Positions 52,089 to 62,317 are shown, counted from the first letter of the stretch. The stretch: 64,000 nt of DNA from JBJHAX01 sp050480705 (GCA_050480705.1 JBJHAX010000004.1:1-64000); one strand, 5' to 3'. Numbers and translations: made by a program. The notes: generated from the letters alone by a model not told the origin.

Positions 52089-53816
52089 TCAGTCGCTGAC
52101 CGCGTGTTCGAGCCAGGCGTCCTCGGCGGCGGCGAGTTCGGTGCTGATCGCGCTGCGCGTCGCGGCGAGCTCGGCGAGCACCTCGGGCTGTGAGGCGTGT
52201 TCAGCCATGTCGTGGTCGAGTTGGCCCAGGCGGGCTTCGAGCTCGGCCATGCGTTGTTCGAGTGCGCGCTGACGTCGCCGCGCTTGCTGACGTGCGCGGT
52301 TGTCGACCGCGGAATCGTCCGCGCCGTGTCCTGCCGGCCGGGAAGCAGGCTGGTCGTGTCGCGTCTGCCGGTAGGCGTCGAGGTCGAGATGTTCGACGAC
52401 ACGGCCGTCCTCCAGCGCGAGCGTGCGATCGGTCAGGCGGTCGAGGACATAGCGGTCGTGCGAGGCGACGATCAGCGTGCCGGTGAATCCGTCGAGGTGA
52501 TCCTCGAGCGCGCTGAGTGTCTCGAGGTCCAGGTCGTTCGTGGGTTCGTCGAGCAGCACGACGTTGGGTGCCTCGACGAGCACGTGCAGCAGCGCCAGCC
52601 GCCGTTGCTCGCCGCCTGAGAGTTCCGTGACCGGGGTGCGCAGCTGCTCGCCGAGGCCGAACCGTTCCGCGAGCCGGTGTGCGGGCAGTGTGGATCCGTC
52701 CGCGAGTGGGATGTGCTCGGCGATCGCGAGCAGTGTGTCGAGCGCGTCGGCTGACGGATCGTCGATGCGTACCCGTTGCTCGTACAGCGCCGAGTGCACC
52801 GTGTGCCCGATGCGTCGCGTGCCCCCGTCGACGTCGCGGCGACCTGCCAGCACCTCGAGCAAGGTGGTCTTGCCCGCACCGTTGGGTCCGACGACGCCGA
52901 CGCGTTCACCGGGTCCGATCGCAAGATCGACCTGGTCGAGGATCACGCGATCGCCCCGACGCACCGTCACGTCCTCGAGGGTGACGACGTCGCGTCCGAG
53001 ACGACGGCGGCCCGTTCCCAGCTCGAGCGGTCGTTCATCTTCCGTCGTCGCCTCCCGGCGGATCTGGTCGACCTGTTCGACACGAAATCGAGGTTTTGTT
53101 CCACGTGCCTTGGGTCGACGCTGGAGCCATGCGACTTCTTTGCGCAGCAGGTTGCGGGCGCGGGCCGAGCGCGCATCGCGCTGGGCAGCGCGTGCAGCAC
53201 GGGCTTCGAGCAGATGCGAGTAGCTGCCCGTGCTCCAGTGGATGGTTGCTCCCGAAGGTCCCGGTTCGAGGTCGAGCATCGCGTCGACGGCCCGCTCGAG
53301 CACGTAACGGTCGTGTGTGACGACGACGACAGCGCAGCGTCGCCGGCCGAGTTCGTGCTCGAGCCAGTCGATCATGTCGACGTCGAGATGGTTGGTGGGC
53401 TCGTCGAGGACGAGCAGGTCAGCCGGTGCGACGAGCACGCGGGCGAGGTCGACGCGTCGCCGCTGGCCCTCCGACATCGCGTTGGTGGGCGCGGCGGGAT
53501 CGATGCCGAGGCGGTCGAGGATCGCGGCGGCTTCGTCGGGCCGAACGCCGTCGCCGGCGACGATGCGGCCGGCCTCGTCGTCGGACCAGGTCGGCGCCTG
53601 GGGCAGCCACCCGATGTGCGTTCCGCGCCGGACGACGATCTCTCCAGCGTCCGGGACACGCTCGCCTGCGAGCATTCGCAGCAACGTCGACTTGCCGACA
53701 CCGTTGGGCCCGACGACGCCGACACGGTCGGTGTCGTCGAGGCCGAAGGAGGCGTGTTCGAACAACGTCCGGCCGTCGACACGCGCGGCGAGGTCGTGGA
53801 CCGAAACGAGGTGCAT
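52089..53816 (-). CDS. ABC-F ATPase, Uup-like with C-terminal coiled coil
   Basis: 575 residues with two ATP-binding domains and no membrane helices. Walker A sites are GPNGVGKST and GPNGAGKTT; signatures are MSEGQRRRV and LSGGEQRRL; Walker B motifs are LLVLDEPTNHLD and VVLLDEPTNDLD. A short inter-domain linker separates the halves, and the last ~80 residues form a coiled coil (RQQARRRQRALEQRMAELEARLGQLDHDM) as in Uup. ABC-F proteins act on ribosomes or DNA. ATG 53816. The gene is divergent from a second ABC-F gene across only 74 bp. A specific subfamily is not certain. Confidence 0.9.
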   Translation of the reverse strand: MHLVSVHDLAARVDGRTLFEHASFGLDDTDRVGVVGPNGVGKSTLLRMLAGERVPDAGEIVVRRGTHIGWLPQAPTWSDDEAGRIVAGDGVRPDEAAAILDRLGIDPAAPTNAMSEGQRRRVDLARVLVAPADLLVLDEPTNHLDVDMIDWLEHELGRRRCAVVVVTHDRYVLERAVDAMLDLEPGPSGATIHWSTGSYSHLLEARAARAAQRDARSARARNLLRKEVAWLQRRPKARGTKPRFRVEQVDQIRREATTEDERPLELGTGRRRLGRDVVTLEDVTVRRGDRVILDQVDLAIGPGERVGVVGPNGAGKTTLLEVLAGRRDVDGGTRRIGHTVHSALYEQRVRIDDPSADALDTLLAIAEHIPLADGSTLPAHRLAERFGLGEQLRTPVTELSGGEQRRLALLHVLVEAPNVVLLDEPTNDLDLETLSALEDHLDGFTGTLIVASHDRYVLDRLTDRTLALEDGRVVEHLDLDAYRQTRHDQPASRPAGHGADDSAVDNRARQQARRRQRALEQRMAELEARLGQLDHDMAEHASQPEVLAELAATRSAISTELAAAEDAWLEHAVSD

Positions 53817-53890
53817 GAGGCGAAAGGTTAGGCCGTACCGGCGGGACGTCACGCCGCGGCCAGTAGCCTCGTGAGCTGTCGTGCACAAAG

Positions 53891-55873
53891 GTGGCCGGGT
53901 TGCTCAGTTGTTCCGACGTCGCGGTCACCCTCGGTGGGCGCACGCTGTTCGCCGACGTCGATCTGCGCCTGGTTCCCAGCAGCCGTGTTGCCCTGGTCGG
54001 CGGCAACGGCGCCGGCAAGACGACGCTGCTGCAGGTCGTCGTCGGGGAGCGTGTGCCTGATTCGGGGACGGTGAGCCGGCCACGCGACCTGCGCGTGGGC
54101 TGGCTGCCGCAGGACGTCGTCGACGACGCCTCGGGGCATCCCGACGTCATCAGCTATGTCCTCGACGGTGCCGAGCACCTGCGCGATCTGGAGCGCCGGC
54201 TGCGTGATCTCGAGCAGCAGCTCGAGTCCGCCTCACGCGACGAACAGGAACAGGTGCTCGAAACCTACGCCGGCGTGCAGGACCGTTTCCGCCAGCTTGG
54301 CGGCTATGAGCTCGAATCCGACGCCTTCCGCACGCTCGCGGGACTCGGCTTCTCCGATGACGAGGCGCGTCGCCCGCCAGCCGAGTTGTCAGGAGGGTGG
54401 CGGGTGCGCGCTGCGTTGGCGCGCCTGCTCGTCGCGCGTCCTGATCTGCTCGTGCTCGACGAGCCCACCAACCATCTCGATCTTGAGACGATCCAGTGGC
54501 TCGAACAGGTGGTGGGTTCGCTGCCGGGCGCCCTGCTGTTCGTCTCCCACGACCGTGACTTCATCGACGCGACAGCCGAGACCATCGTCGAACTCGCTGC
54601 GGGCACCGCCACGTCCTACGAAGTCCGATCGGGGACCATCGCTGCCGAGCAGGGCGCGTTCGCGTCGTTCGTGCACCAGCGCGAGGAACGTCTCGCCCAG
54701 CTTCGCGCCACGCGTGCGCAGCAGGATCGACGTCTCGCGGAGGTCGAGCGGTTCGTCGAGCGGTTCCGCTACAAGGCCACCAAGGCCCGTCAGGTGCAGT
54801 CGCGCGTGCGTGCGCTGGAACGGGTCGAGCGGGTCGAGGTACCCGAGCATCGCGCGCTCGTCGCCCGTTTCCAGTTCCCCGAACCGCCGCGTTCGGGACG
54901 CCTGGTCGCCGAGTTGGTGGATGTCGAGGCCGGCTATGGCGATCGGACCGTCCTACGAGGTGTCGACCTCGCGATCGAGCGGGGCAGAAAAGTCGCGCTC
55001 GTGGGCCCCAACGGTGCCGGCAAATCAACGCTGCTGCGTCTGCTGGCTGGTGAACTCCAACCACGTTCGGGGCAGCTCCGCACAGGCCACAACGTCGAGG
55101 TCGCCGTCGTCGACCAGCACCAAGCCGAAGCGATGGATCTGACGCGTACGGTGATCGCCGAATTCCTCACCGCACTCGACGATCGGCATCGTGCGTTGAA
55201 CCACCGCACGATGCTCGGTGCGTTCGGGTTCCCCGGCGATCTGGCCGATCGTGTCGTCGGCGAACTCTCCGGGGGTGAACGCACACGACTCGGCCTGGCG
55301 AAGGTGATGGCGTCGCCCGTGAACCTGCTGCTGCTCGACGAGCCCACCAACCATCTGGATCTCGCGTCGCGCGACGTGCTCGAAGACGCCATCGACGCCT
55401 ATCCGGGAACCGTCGTGCTGATCACGCACGACCGGCACGTGATCAGATCCACCGCCGACTTCGTCGTCGAGGTGGCCGACGGGCGGGTGGAGTCGTTCGA
55501 CGGCACGTACGAGGAGTTCGTCGTCGCCCGTACACCGTCCTCGCAACGAGTCACCGAAGAACCTTCGATGTCCGCCGCCCCGAAACGTCGCGACGGGGAG
55601 CGCCGCGAACACGACCGCGAACGCCGCCGTCTCGAGAAGCGCGCTGCGGCGCTCGAAGCCGATCTGGTCGCGGCTGAGCAGCGTGTTGCCGAGTTGACGA
55701 CGCAACTCGCCGATCCACGCACCTATGACGACGACGCGCATGCACGCGACCTCGTGACACGGCACGGAGAGGCGAAGGATCACGCCGCGCGGCTGTTCGA
55801 CCAGTGGGAGCAGGCACTCGCAGCCCTGGAGAACGCCGACGCCGATGCCGAGCCGCACCACGAGATGTCCTGA
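53891..55873 (+). CDS. ABC-F ATPase with long inter-domain linker
   Basis: 660 residues: two ABC domains (Walker A GGNGAGKTT and GPNGAGKST; signatures LSGGWRVRA and LSGGERTRL; Walker B LLVLDEPTNHLD and LLLLDEPTNHLD). The second domain follows a charged linker with KATKARQVQSRVRALERVERVEV, the P-site tRNA-interaction motif (PtIM) pattern. The first domain has an arm insert (LRDLERRLRDLEQQLESASRD). A C-terminal coiled coil begins near residue 565. This resembles EttA/Uup-type or antibiotic-resistance ABC-F proteins that rescue ribosomes. GTG 53891 has little ribosome-site support; TTG 53900 is an alternative. Confidence 0.9.
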   Translation: MAGLLSCSDVAVTLGGRTLFADVDLRLVPSSRVALVGGNGAGKTTLLQVVVGERVPDSGTVSRPRDLRVGWLPQDVVDDASGHPDVISYVLDGAEHLRDLERRLRDLEQQLESASRDEQEQVLETYAGVQDRFRQLGGYELESDAFRTLAGLGFSDDEARRPPAELSGGWRVRAALARLLVARPDLLVLDEPTNHLDLETIQWLEQVVGSLPGALLFVSHDRDFIDATAETIVELAAGTATSYEVRSGTIAAEQGAFASFVHQREERLAQLRATRAQQDRRLAEVERFVERFRYKATKARQVQSRVRALERVERVEVPEHRALVARFQFPEPPRSGRLVAELVDVEAGYGDRTVLRGVDLAIERGRKVALVGPNGAGKSTLLRLLAGELQPRSGQLRTGHNVEVAVVDQHQAEAMDLTRTVIAEFLTALDDRHRALNHRTMLGAFGFPGDLADRVVGELSGGERTRLGLAKVMASPVNLLLLDEPTNHLDLASRDVLEDAIDAYPGTVVLITHDRHVIRSTADFVVEVADGRVESFDGTYEEFVVARTPSSQRVTEEPSMSAAPKRRDGERREHDRERRRLEKRAAALEADLVAAEQRVAELTTQLADPRTYDDDAHARDLVTRHGEAKDHAARLFDQWEQALAALENADADAEPHHEMS

Positions 55874-55953
55874 CCGGTCGATGCGGCTCGGGATGTAGCG
55901 GCCGTGTAGCGTCAGGGGCCGTGTTCCAGACGGCCCGACGGCAACGGAGTGTC

Positions 55954-57369
<1,416 letters not shown>

Positions 57370-57381
57370 CGTGCCGGTGCG

Positions 57382-58674
57382 TCAGCGCTTCTGGATCGGG
57401 ACGTAGTCGCGCTCGCCGGGGCCGACGTACAGCTGGCGAGGACGTGAGATCGCCTGCTCTTCGTCGAGCAGGTTCTCCTGCCAGTGGGCGAGCCACCCGG
57501 GGATACGTCCCATCGCGAACAGCGACGTGAAGATCGACGTCGGGAACCCCATCGCCTGGTAAATGATGCCCGAATAGAAGTCCACGTTCGGGTACAGCTT
57601 GCGTTCGACGAAGTAGTCGTCTTCGAGTGCGATCCGTTCGAGTTCCACGGCGATGTCGAGCATCGGATTGCGTCCGGTGACTTCGAAGACCTGGTGGGCG
57701 AGTTCCCGGATCACCTTCGCGCGAGGGTCGTAGTTCTTGTAGACACGGTGGCCGAATCCCATGAGGCGGAAATCGAGGTCCTTGACCTTCTTGACGTACT
57801 CCGGGACGCGGTCGACGGAACCGATCTCCTCGAGCATCGTCAACACCGCTTCGTTGGCGCCTCCGTGCTTGGGCCCGTAGAGGGCGGCGCACGCGCCCGC
57901 TGCGGCCGAATACGGGTCGGCGTCCGATGAGCCGATTCCACGCATCGTCGTCGTCGAGCAGTTCTGCTCGTGGTCTGCGTGCAGGATCAGCAGGACGTCG
58001 AGGGCGCGTTCGAGGATCGGGTCCGGTTCGTACTTCAGCTCGGTTGTCTTCCACATCATGTTGAGGAAGTTGCCCGTGAACGACAGGTCGTTGTCGGGGT
58101 ACGAGTAGCGCATTCCGATCGAGTGCCGGTAGGCGAAGGCGGCGATCGTGGGGAACTTGGCGATCAGCCGGATGATCTGCATCCGGCGGACCTCGGCGTC
58201 ATCGATGTCCTTGGCCTCCGGGTAGAACGTCGACAGGCCACCCACCGTCGACACGAGCATCCCCATCGGATGGGCGTCGTGGTGGAAGCCGTCCATGAAC
58301 TGCTTGATGTTCTCGTGGATGAACGTGTGGTGGGTGATGTCGTGTTCCCACGCGTCCGCCTCGTCGGCGGTGGGCAGCTCGCCGTGCAGCAGCAAGTAGG
58401 CGACCTCGAGGAACGACGACTGCTCGGCCAACTGCTCGATGGGGTAGCCGCGGTAGGTCAGGATCCCGGTCTCACCGTCGATGTAGGTGATCTCGCTTCG
58501 ACAGCTCGCCGTGTTCTTGAAGCCGGGGTCGTAGGTCATCACCCCGAAGTCGTCGTCGGACACTTTGATCTGCCGCAGATCCATCGCCTGGATCGCCCCG
58601 TGCTCGAGCGGCACCTCGTAGGTGCGGCCGGTGCGGTTGTCGGTGATCGTGAGGGTGTCCGTACGGTCGCTCAT
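57382..58674 (-). CDS. gltA: Citrate synthase
   Basis: 430 residues, the length of the hexameric type II (GltA) enzyme, condensing acetyl-CoA with oxaloacetate. Landmarks: YDPGFKNTASCRSEITYIDGETGILTYRGYPIEQLAE, the active-site histidine regions LLILHADHEQNCSTTTMRGIGSS and LYGPKHGGANEAVL, MGFGHRVYKNYDPRA, and the C-terminal aspartate region NVDFYSGIIYQAMGFP. AGGAG precedes ATG 58674. It is transcribed away from the MarR gene and is convergent with malic enzyme 12 bp away. Confidence 0.95.
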   Translation of the reverse strand: MSDRTDTLTITDNRTGRTYEVPLEHGAIQAMDLRQIKVSDDDFGVMTYDPGFKNTASCRSEITYIDGETGILTYRGYPIEQLAEQSSFLEVAYLLLHGELPTADEADAWEHDITHHTFIHENIKQFMDGFHHDAHPMGMLVSTVGGLSTFYPEAKDIDDAEVRRMQIIRLIAKFPTIAAFAYRHSIGMRYSYPDNDLSFTGNFLNMMWKTTELKYEPDPILERALDVLLILHADHEQNCSTTTMRGIGSSDADPYSAAAGACAALYGPKHGGANEAVLTMLEEIGSVDRVPEYVKKVKDLDFRLMGFGHRVYKNYDPRAKVIRELAHQVFEVTGRNPMLDIAVELERIALEDDYFVERKLYPNVDFYSGIIYQAMGFPTSIFTSLFAMGRIPGWLAHWQENLLDEEQAISRPRQLYVGPGERDYVPIQKR

Positions 58675-58775
58675 CGTGGAGAGTTCTCCTGCTGGTGCGA
58701 TCGGCGGGGTGCGCACGTTATCCGCACCCTCCGGCGGACGCGTGGTCGCCAACCGCCGTGGTCGGTCTGGCTGCG

Positions 58776-59249
58776 TCAGTCCCCGGCGGCGCGTGCGATG
58801 CGCTCGAGCGCACGTTCGATGATGGCCGCTTCGTCGGCACTGAGGTGGCGTGCGAAGTGCTCGTGAACGCCGCGCAAATGGGTGGGAGCGGTGGCCCTGA
58901 GCCGGGCGAGCCCCTCGTCCGTGAGTTGCGCGTAGGTCCCTCGGCGATCCGAGTCGCAGGCGACCCGGCGAACGAGGCGGGCCTGTTCCATGCGGTCGAC
59001 CAGGCGGGTCAGTCCGCTCTTCGACAACAGCACGGCCTGGGCGAGGTCCTGCATCCGCAGGCGGTCGTCGTCGGCTTCGTGGAGCTGCACGAGCACGTCG
59101 TACCAGGCGAGTGGAAGCTGCTCGGTCTCGCGCAGCTCGCGCTCGAGCTGCTCGATCGTGCGGGCGTGTGCCTCGAGAAATGCACGCCAGGCACGCAGCT
59201 GCGGCGTTGCGGGTCCGCTGCGCCGTGCGAGCGTTGTCGTTGTTGTCAT
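58776..59249 (-). CDS. MarR-family transcriptional regulator
   Basis: 157 residues; a winged-helix MarR dimer. After N-terminal helices, the DNA-binding part reads LPLAWYDVLVQLHEADDDRLRMQDLAQAVLLSKSGLTRLVDRMEQARLV, followed by the wing RRVACDSDRRGTYAQLTDEGLARL. These regulate drug, aromatic or oxidative-stress genes in response to small ligands. It sits upstream of citrate synthase on the same strand (100 bp) and downstream of the histone-like gene; neither is an obvious target. A GATGT-G-ACATC repeat (59301-59311) lies just upstream. Confidence 0.9.
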   Translation of the reverse strand: MTTTTTLARRSGPATPQLRAWRAFLEAHARTIEQLERELRETEQLPLAWYDVLVQLHEADDDRLRMQDLAQAVLLSKSGLTRLVDRMEQARLVRRVACDSDRRGTYAQLTDEGLARLRATAPTHLRGVHEHFARHLSADEAAIIERALERIARAAGD

Positions 59250-59315
59250 GGCTGGCAGTCTAGGTCGGAGAACGGGCCCTGATGGACGTAGAAGGCTTCA
59301 GATGTGACATCACAA

Positions 59316-59346
59316 CGTCGCGCGCCCCTGTGTGGGACGCGCGACG
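59316..59346 (-). terminator. Hairpin downstream of the histone-like gene
   Basis: The inverted repeat CGTCGCGCG (59316-59324) and CGCGCGACG (59338-59346) is extended inward by CCC/GGG. It lies 37 nt past the stop of the small minus-strand gene at 59383. On the minus strand it is followed by TTGTGATGT, only weakly U-rich. Confidence 0.6.
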
Positions 59347-59382
59347 AAGGTGCCGGCCGATGCCGGCGTCGAGCGGTGTGGC

Positions 59383-59559
59383 CTACAGGTCGTAGGGACG
59401 CAGCGTGCCACGGCCGTTGTTCTTGGCACGGCGGGCCGCCTCGGCGAGCATCTGGTTGATCTTCGCGTTGAGTGCGTCCGGGAACGTCGAGTCCATGCGC
59501 AGGTCCTGGCGCTTGACAGCTTCCTTGACCTTGCTCTGGACGACGAGCGAGTCCGCCAT
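59383..59559 (-). CDS. Single histone-fold protein (bacterial histone, Bd0055-like)
   Basis: 58 residues. It resembles the short bacterial histones of Bdellovibrio (Bd0055) and DUF1931-type proteins: helix 1 LVVQSKVKEAVKRQ, loop, long helix 2 FPDALNAKINQMLAEAARRAKNNG, loop R-G-T-L-R-P and YDL at the end. Aligned to archaeal HMfB, R50, T52 and D57 take the positions of the conserved R-x-T ... D pair that stabilises the dimer. The protein stops just where helix 3 would start. It should dimerise and bind DNA. ATG 59559 has AGGAGC upstream; an upstream in-frame extension to 59610 lacks a ribosome site. It is divergent from the photolyase. Confidence 0.82.
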   Translation of the reverse strand: MADSLVVQSKVKEAVKRQDLRMDSTFPDALNAKINQMLAEAARRAKNNGRGTLRPYDL

Positions 59560-59821
59560 ATCGAATGCTCCTGTCAGTCGGCGTGTCGGGTGGAACGAGG
59601 TGATCGTCACGCGGTGACACCACCGTCGGTGACCGTCGTGGATGTTCGATCCAACTGCACACTAGAGGCCCAATGGGCCAAAACGCGAGCATTTCCCACT
59701 GTCCACCCGTCCCGCGCCGATCGCACCGATCCGCCGGAACGTAGTGGGACGAACACGTTGTGCCGCCATGGAGCTGTGGCGCGACGCCGTCGACATGGGC
59801 CTGTTCCGACCGACAGTCAGG

Positions 59822-61207
59822 ATGCACGTGACGACAGCGGTCGTCCTCTTCACCCGGGATCTGCGTGTGCACGACAACCCTGCGCTCGTCGCGGCGTGCC
59901 GCCGTGCCGATGAGGTCGTGCCGCTGTTCGTGTTCGATGACGAGGTGCTGCGTGGGCGCTTCGCGTCGCCCAACCGTGCCGTCGCACTGCACGTTGCGTT
60001 GCGCGGACTCGCACGCGAGATCGAGGCCCGCGGGGGCCGACTGCACCTGGCGACAGGCGACCCGATCGCACAAGCAGCCGCAGCGGCCCGCCGTGCCGGC
60101 GCCGACGAGATCCACCTCGCCGGCGACGTCAGTGCGCACGCGCGTCGCCGCGTGACCGGCCTGAGACGTGCGGTCGACGCCGGTGACGCCGGCCGTGCGC
60201 GCCCTCGCGTCGTGGAACATCCCGGCGTCACCGTCGTGCCAGCGGGTGCGCTGGTTCCCTCGGGATCGGATCACTACCGGGTCTTCACCCCCTATTTCCG
60301 GCGCTGGCGTACCGAGTGCTGGCGAGAACCCACCCGTGCGCCTGCACGGATACCGACGCCGCCAGGATTCGGCGGCCAACCGCTGCCGGGCATCGGCGAC
60401 CTCACCGACGACGTGCCTGCCCGAGGCCTGGTCGTCGACGATGAATCCGGGGCACGCAGGCGTCTTGCACGACATCTGGCCGCACTCGACCGCCCTGAAC
60501 TGCGGCGTGACGAGCCCGGCGCCGATGCGACGTCACGGCTGTCGGCCGCCCTGCATCTGGGTGTTGTGTCCGCTGCTGAGTTCGCGCATCTGCTGGCTGA
60601 GCAGCCGGAGGCGACCGACGGGCACGAGGCCGTGCTGCGCCAGTTGTGCTGGCGCGACTTCAACCACCAACTGCTCGCTGCGCGGCCCGATATACCCACC
60701 ACCGCACTGCGCAGCGATACGCGTGTGTGGCGAGACGACGCTGATGCGTTCGATGCCTGGCGTCAGGGCCACACCGGCTACCCCATCGTCGACGCTGGCA
60801 TGCGCCAACTCCTCGAGGAAGGCTGGATGCACAATCGTGCGCGCTTGCTCGCGGCCTCGTTTCTCACCAAACATCTCGGTGTGGACTGGCGGCTGGGCGC
60901 CGCACACTTCCTGCGACATCTCGTCGACGGCGACCTGGCGAACAACAGCGCGCAGTGGCAGTGGGCGGCGGGGGTCGGCGTCGACACGCGCCCGGGGCGT
61001 TTTCCGAACCCGGTTGCGCAGGCGCGACGTCTCGATCCCGACGGGGCCTACGTGCGGCGCTTCGTGCCCGAGCTGTCCGACGTGAGCGGCGGGGCCGTCC
61101 ACGCCCCCTGGGAGTTCGGTGGCCGTGACGGCTACCCCGCGCCGCTCGTGGATCATGGTCAGGCGCGCGAGGAGTTCGCGCGCATGCGTGCGGCTGCTCG
61201 TCGTTGA
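59822..61207 (+). CDS. phr: Deoxyribodipyrimidine photolyase (class I CPD type)
   Basis: 461 residues of the photolyase/cryptochrome family, which uses FAD and light to split pyrimidine dimers. The antenna domain starts AVVLFTRDLRVHDNPAL, and the FAD domain has DATSRLSAALHLGVVS, LRQLCWRDFNHQLL, HTGYPIVDAGMRQLLEEGWMHNRARLLAASFLTKHLGVDWRLGA, and DGDLANNSAQWQWAAGVGVDTRPGRFPNPVAQARRLDPDG. The last block contains the Asn and Trp of the lesion site, and NPVAQARRLDP is class I. Length and motifs favour photolyase over cryptochrome. Start is ATG 59822 or GTG 59828 (AGG 6 nt upstream). Confidence 0.92.
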   Translation: MHVTTAVVLFTRDLRVHDNPALVAACRRADEVVPLFVFDDEVLRGRFASPNRAVALHVALRGLAREIEARGGRLHLATGDPIAQAAAAARRAGADEIHLAGDVSAHARRRVTGLRRAVDAGDAGRARPRVVEHPGVTVVPAGALVPSGSDHYRVFTPYFRRWRTECWREPTRAPARIPTPPGFGGQPLPGIGDLTDDVPARGLVVDDESGARRRLARHLAALDRPELRRDEPGADATSRLSAALHLGVVSAAEFAHLLAEQPEATDGHEAVLRQLCWRDFNHQLLAARPDIPTTALRSDTRVWRDDADAFDAWRQGHTGYPIVDAGMRQLLEEGWMHNRARLLAASFLTKHLGVDWRLGAAHFLRHLVDGDLANNSAQWQWAAGVGVDTRPGRFPNPVAQARRLDPDGAYVRRFVPELSDVSGGAVHAPWEFGGRDGYPAPLVDHGQAREEFARMRAAARR

Positions 61208-61272
61208 GATACGGCCGTCGTGCGACTCTAAGGTGTGGGGGCGTGACGACCCCGCGACGAGCGAGCCTGGGC

Positions 61273-61722
61273 ATGCAGAAAGACACCCGCCTGCAGATCG
61301 ACCTGCCGGTACGACGGTTGCGTCCCGACGTCCCGCTGCCGGTGTACGCCCACGACGGCGACGCTGGACTCGATCTGGCGGCAGCAGACGAGACCGCCAT
61401 CGCGTCCGGGCAACGGGTCGCGGTCGCCACTGGGCTCGCGATCGCGGTGCCCCGCGGGTGGGTCGGTCTCGTCCATCCGCGCTCGGGCCTGGCGCTCAAG
61501 CAGGGCGTGACGGTCGCGAACGCGCCCGGAACGATCGACGCGGGCTATCGGGGTGAACTCAAGGTTCTGCTGGTCAATCTCGGCCCACGAACTGTGGTGC
61601 TGCGTGCCGGTGAACGCATCGCTCAGTTGTTGCTCCAGCAGGTCGGCCAAGCTCGTGTCGTCGAAGTCGACGAGCTCGACGAGACGTCCAGAGGCGCGGC
61701 AGGATTCGGTTCGACAGGGTGA
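61273..61722 (+). CDS. dut: dUTP diphosphatase
   Basis: 149 residues; homotrimeric dUTPase that hydrolyses dUTP to dUMP and pyrophosphate, limiting uracil in DNA. All five motifs are seen: AHDGDAGLDLAA, HPRSGLALK, GTIDAGYRGE, RAGERIAQLL and a C-terminal RGAAGFGSTG arm that closes over the substrate. ATG 61273 gives the usual length. GTG 61243 has a better AAGGTG ribosome site and would add ten residues (VTTPRRASLG). The gene follows the photolyase by ~65 bp and may share its transcript, grouping two genome-integrity functions. Confidence 0.95.
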   Translation: MQKDTRLQIDLPVRRLRPDVPLPVYAHDGDAGLDLAAADETAIASGQRVAVATGLAIAVPRGWVGLVHPRSGLALKQGVTVANAPGTIDAGYRGELKVLLVNLGPRTVVLRAGERIAQLLLQQVGQARVVEVDELDETSRGAAGFGSTG

Positions 61723-61744
61723 CCGGGCCCGCCAACCGGGCGGT

Positions 61745-61773
61745 TTGCCGGGTTGTGGCCGACGCGTTACCGT
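61745..61773 (+). promoter_or_regulatory. Likely promoter of tRNA-Gly
   Basis: TTGCCG (61745-61750), a 17-bp spacer and TACCGT (61768-61773) precede the mature tRNA by 10 bp. The -35 shares five of six bases with TTGACG at the ArsR operon promoter; the -10 is weaker. Confidence 0.4.
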
Positions 61774-61783
61774 TCGGCGCCAT

Positions 61784-61860
61784 GCGGATGTAGCTCAGTT
61801 GGCTAGAGCGCCACCTTGCCAAGGTGGAGGTCGCGGGTTCGAATCCCGTCATCCGCTCCA
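61784..61860 (+). tRNA. tRNA-Gly (anticodon GCC)
   Basis: 77 nt including an encoded CCA. The acceptor stem GCGGATG/CATCCGC pairs over 7 bp with discriminator T; the D-stem is GCTC/GAGC; the anticodon stem CCACC/GGTGG encloses loop TTGCCAA, giving anticodon GCC; the variable loop is AGGTC; the T-arm is GCGGG-TTCGAAT-CCCGT with one G-T pair. It reads glycine codons GGC and GGU, the main ones here. It follows dut at 61 bp. Confidence 0.97.
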
Positions 61861-61995
61861 TCCTTGTCCGGTCCGCGCTTTCCATGTGGAAGCTGCTGGC
61901 TCGATGCGGCGACGGACGACACTCCGCCGCCACAGCACCCTCTGCGTGAGCCACGGTGGCCCGCGTCGCCGAGACATTGCCTTGCGGGAGTCTCG

Positions 61996-62316
61996 ATGCC
62001 CTCCGATGCGCATGCTGCTGCGATCGTCGATCACCGCGACGGTGTGCTCGTGCGGTTGCGTGTGCTGCCGCGCGCGTCGAAGACCGCGATCGTGGGCATG
62101 CACGGCGATGCGCTCAAACTGCGTGTCCAGGCGCCACCGGTCGACGGGGCCGCCAACCGCGCGGTCGTCGACCACATAGCGGGAAGATGCGGGGTGTCGC
62201 GCACGAGTGTCACTGTGCTCATGGGAGAGCGCAGCCGCAGCAAGACCGTGCTCGTGCGTGGTCTGAGCGTCGATCAGGTCCGTCGCGCCCTGTCGCTGGA
62301 GCCCACGGGAGGGTAA
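61996..62316 (+). CDS. DUF167 (YggU-type) protein
   Basis: 106 residues of the YggU/DUF167 family, a small alpha/beta fold. Landmarks: GVLVRLRVLPRASKTAIVGMHGDALKLRVQAPPVDGAANRAVVDHIA, where PRA-SK and PPVDGAANRA are the family signature, and SRTSVTVLMGERSRSKTVLVRGL, with the conserved G-x-x-S-R-x-K. Its molecular role is not established; the basic patch suggests nucleic-acid contact. GGGAG precedes ATG 61996. Confidence 0.92.
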   Translation: MPSDAHAAAIVDHRDGVLVRLRVLPRASKTAIVGMHGDALKLRVQAPPVDGAANRAVVDHIAGRCGVSRTSVTVLMGERSRSKTVLVRGLSVDQVRRALSLEPTGG

Positions 62317-62317
62317 T

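Noticed and set aside
59667..59679. Promoter for the histone-like gene built on the TAGTGT element and GGCCC repeat
   Set aside because: No -35-like hexamer occurs at 16-18 bp, so I do not call a promoter.
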